Below are positions 5,865-7,583 of a stretch of 7,583 nucleotides of DNA, one piece after another (the first letter of the stretch is position 1; every line of letters starts with the position of its first letter). Both the position numbers and the translations under genes were made by a program. The notes below the pieces were generated by a model. It had not been told where the DNA came from. It saw only the letters and a list, made by a program, of their open reading frames with translations, and ran no database searches. Location of the stretch: positions 1 through 7,583 of the forward strand of contig CADCQU010000365.1 in NCBI GenBank assembly GCA_902803635.1, given 5' to 3'. The DNA comes from an uncultured Lachnospiraceae bacterium (GTDB lineage Bacteria > Bacillota > Clostridia > Lachnospirales > Lachnospiraceae).

Positions 5865-7583
5865 ATGAAAACAATACAGCAGGAATTGACAAACCTCCTT
5901 GCGGCCGCCTTCGAGGCGGCGGGGTATGATGCCGCCCTCGGCGAGGTGCGGCTCTCCGACCGCCCGGAGCTCTGCGACTACCAGTGCAACGGGGCCCTTT
6001 CGGCCGCCAAACGCTACAAAAAGGCTCCCTTTGCGATTGCCGAGGAGGTGCTGGCCGCGCTGAGGGGCATTCCGGGCGCGGAGGACTGCACGGCGGAGAT
6101 CGCCCGGCCCGGCTTTATCAACCTCAAGGTCGCGCCGGCCTTTCTGAAGGAAAAGCTCGGCGAGCTGGCCGTGGACGGGAGCCTTGGCATCCCGACGGCC
6201 GAAAAGACGAAGAAAATCGTCCTCGACTACGGCGGACCCAACGTCGCAAAACCCCTCCACATCGGACATTTGCGGAGCGCGGTCATCGGCGAGAGCATTA
6301 AGCGCATCCTCCGGGCCGTAGGCCACGAGGTCTTAGGGGACGTGCATTTGGGAGACTGGGGCCTGCAAATGGGTCTCGTCATCACCGAATTAAAGCACCG
6401 GCAGCCGCATTTGCCGTATTTTGCAAAGGAGGCTCCGGCAGAATATCCGAAGGAGGCCCCCTTCACGATCGGCGAGCTGGAAGAGCTCTACCCCTTTGCG
6501 TCGGCGAAGTCCAAGGAGGACGAGGCGTACAAGGCGGAGGCCATGGAGGCGACGGCCCTCTTGCAGGCCGGACATCCGGGCTACCGGGCGCTCTGGGAGA
6601 AGATCATGGAGGTTTCCATCGCGGACCTCAAGGAGAACTACCGGCGGCTCGGGGTCTCGTTCGACCTCTGGAAGGGCGAGTCGGACGTGCAGCCGCTCCT
6701 TGCGCCGATGGTCGAGAAAATGGTGGCGGACGGGGTGGCCGTGCGCGACCAGGGAGCGCTCGTCGTGGACGTCACCGAGCCGACCGATAAGAAGGAAATC
6801 CCGCCCTGCATCGTCCAGAAATCCGACGGGGCGGCCCTCTATGCGACCACGGACCTTGCGACGATTGCCGAGCGCGTGAGCCTCTTTGCACCGGATGCGA
6901 TTATTTACGTCGTGGACAAGCGGCAGGCCATGCACTTTGTGCAGGTCTTCCGCGCGGCGAGGAAGGCCGGGCTCGCCCCGGAGGGCCTCGAACTTGCGCA
7001 CGTCGGCTTCGGAACGATGAACGGCAAGGACGGCAAGCCCTTTAAGACCCGCGCCGGCGGGGTCATGCGCCTCGAAACCCTCCTCAACGAGGTGAACGAG
7101 GAGATGATCGGCAAGATCAGGGAAAATAAAAATGTCCGTGAGCAGGACGCGGAGGCGACGGCCGAGATCGTCTCGCTTGCGGCCATCAAATACGGCGACC
7201 TCTGGAACCAGGCGTCGAAGGACTACGTCTTCGATATCGAGAAATTTGCCTCCTTCGAGGGAAATACCGGCCCGTATATCCTGTATACGATTGTCCGGAT
7301 TTCGTCGATTCTAAGGAAAGGAGGCTTCTCGATCGTCGGGAACGGAGACGGTACGGACACTGCGGGCGAGATTTCGTCGATTCTCAGGAAGGACGGTTCT
7401 TCGACAGAGGAGCAGGGAATCCTATGTACCTTCAAGGAGCCGGAGACCGAGGCGGAGAAGAATCTTGTGCTTTCGCTGCTTCGTTTCGGCGAGACCGTCG
7501 AGAAGGCCGCGGAGGAGCTCGCGCCCCACAAGATCTGCGCCTACGTCTATGCGCTGGCAAATGACTTCAACCGTTTCTACCAC
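5865..7583 (+). CDS. argS: Arginyl-tRNA synthetase, 3' end outside the window
   Basis: The frame is open for 573 codons to the window edge with no stop. Perhaps 40-50 C-terminal residues are missing. ArgS charges tRNA-Arg with arginine using ATP. Features: an N-terminal Add-1 tRNA-recognition domain (about 1-110); the class I HIGH signature as HIGH at 132-135 in GGPNVAKPLHIGHLRSA; the ArgS motifs GDWGLQMG (163-170) and YATTDLAT (326-333); and GTMNGKDGKPFKTRAGG (383-399), which stands where other class I enzymes have KMSKS. An all-helical anticodon-binding domain follows (from about 430, with FEGNTGPYILYTIVR and LANDFNRFYH). Around residues 479-526 the ISSILRK helix end is repeated, with extra residues compared with the usual family pattern. 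The GGGAGG site (5853-5858) is 6 nt before the ATG. Confidence 0.97.
   Translation, partial: MKTIQQELTNLLAAAFEAAGYDAALGEVRLSDRPELCDYQCNGALSAAKRYKKAPFAIAEEVLAALRGIPGAEDCTAEIARPGFINLKVAPAFLKEKLGELAVDGSLGIPTAEKTKKIVLDYGGPNVAKPLHIGHLRSAVIGESIKRILRAVGHEVLGDVHLGDWGLQMGLVITELKHRQPHLPYFAKEAPAEYPKEAPFTIGELEELYPFASAKSKEDEAYKAEAMEATALLQAGHPGYRALWEKIMEVSIADLKENYRRLGVSFDLWKGESDVQPLLAPMVEKMVADGVAVRDQGALVVDVTEPTDKKEIPPCIVQKSDGAALYATTDLATIAERVSLFAPDAIIYVVDKRQAMHFVQVFRAARKAGLAPEGLELAHVGFGTMNGKDGKPFKTRAGGVMRLETLLNEVNEEMIGKIRENKNVREQDAEATAEIVSLAAIKYGDLWNQASKDYVFDIEKFASFEGNTGPYILYTIVRISSILRKGGFSIVGNGDGTDTAGEISSILRKDGSSTEEQGILCTFKEPETEAEKNLVLSLLRFGETVEKAAEELAPHKICAYVYALANDFNRFYH
7299..7403 (+). repeat. Imperfect internal repeat within argS, 72-nt offset
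   Basis: ATTTCGTCGATTCT occurs at 7299-7312 and again at 7371-7384, exactly 72 nt (24 codons) apart. Similarity extends over about 33 nt of each copy (roughly 26 of 33 bases by hand). The encoded segments are ISSILRKGGFS and ISSILRKDGSS. The frame stays open throughout. Confidence 0.8.

Larger units (their letters stand above)
1..7563. repeat. Dispersed hexamer CAAATG/CATTTG, 25 copies
   Basis: CAAATG starts at 756, 1955, 2056, 2505, 3098, 3108, 3152, 4891, 5333, 5474, 5582, 6366 and 7558. The reverse complement CATTTG starts at 1, 640, 1574, 1823, 2451, 3032, 5167, 5262, 5748, 6267, 6345 and 6408. Counts are by eye. In CAAATG orientation the base before is usually G, and C is frequent two bases after. 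Copies fall in all coding genes except metA, in more than one reading frame. Function is unknown. Confidence 0.55.

Overview
The window is about 60% G+C, with every gene on the + strand and no mobile element, CRISPR array or defence gene. It looks like core chromosome of a bacterium in Firmicutes, probably class Clostridia. That placement is inferred from three things: an RluF-type enzyme, NAD-dependent ligase and MetA with clostridial-style sequences; a membrane-anchored M14 peptidase with a Pro/Thr stalk; and strong AGGAGG-type ribosome binding sites. Genus cannot be given from the sequence alone. Neither tRNA gene encodes its 3' CCA.

Layout. Positions 12-199 hold tRNA-Ala(CGC) and tRNA-Arg(CCG), separated by a GC-rich hairpin and closed by a strong intrinsic terminator with a TTCG tetraloop (208-242). 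A well-formed SigA-type promoter (245-273) then drives an approximately 115-nt structured leader and a compact run of three genes: rluF (398-1228), ligA (1258-3264) and metA (3288-4238). The gaps between them are 29 and 23 nt, so they are probably one operon. An AT-rich gap carries a second promoter (TATAAT at 4293-4298) for a membrane-anchored M14 zinc carboxypeptidase (4345-5808). A hairpin terminator follows, and then argS starts at 5865 and runs off the right edge.

Function. The contents are mostly housekeeping: 23S rRNA pseudouridylation, DNA nick sealing, the first committed step of methionine synthesis, arginyl-tRNA charging, and two tRNAs. One of those tRNAs, tRNA-Arg, is a substrate of ArgS. 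MetA carries Glu111, the residue associated with acetyl-CoA rather than succinyl-CoA use. The M14 peptidase is probably an extracytoplasmic cell-wall or peptide-trimming enzyme.

The most unusual signal is not a gene. The hexamer CAAATG/CATTTG occurs 25 times by hand count, on both strands and in several reading-frame contexts. Base composition predicts only two or three. It is a candidate genome-wide iterated motif. Other points worth a look are a partly duplicated segment inside argS, a possible switch-like leader with a small ORF upstream of rluF, and a charged insertion in RluF. No new multi-gene system is visible.
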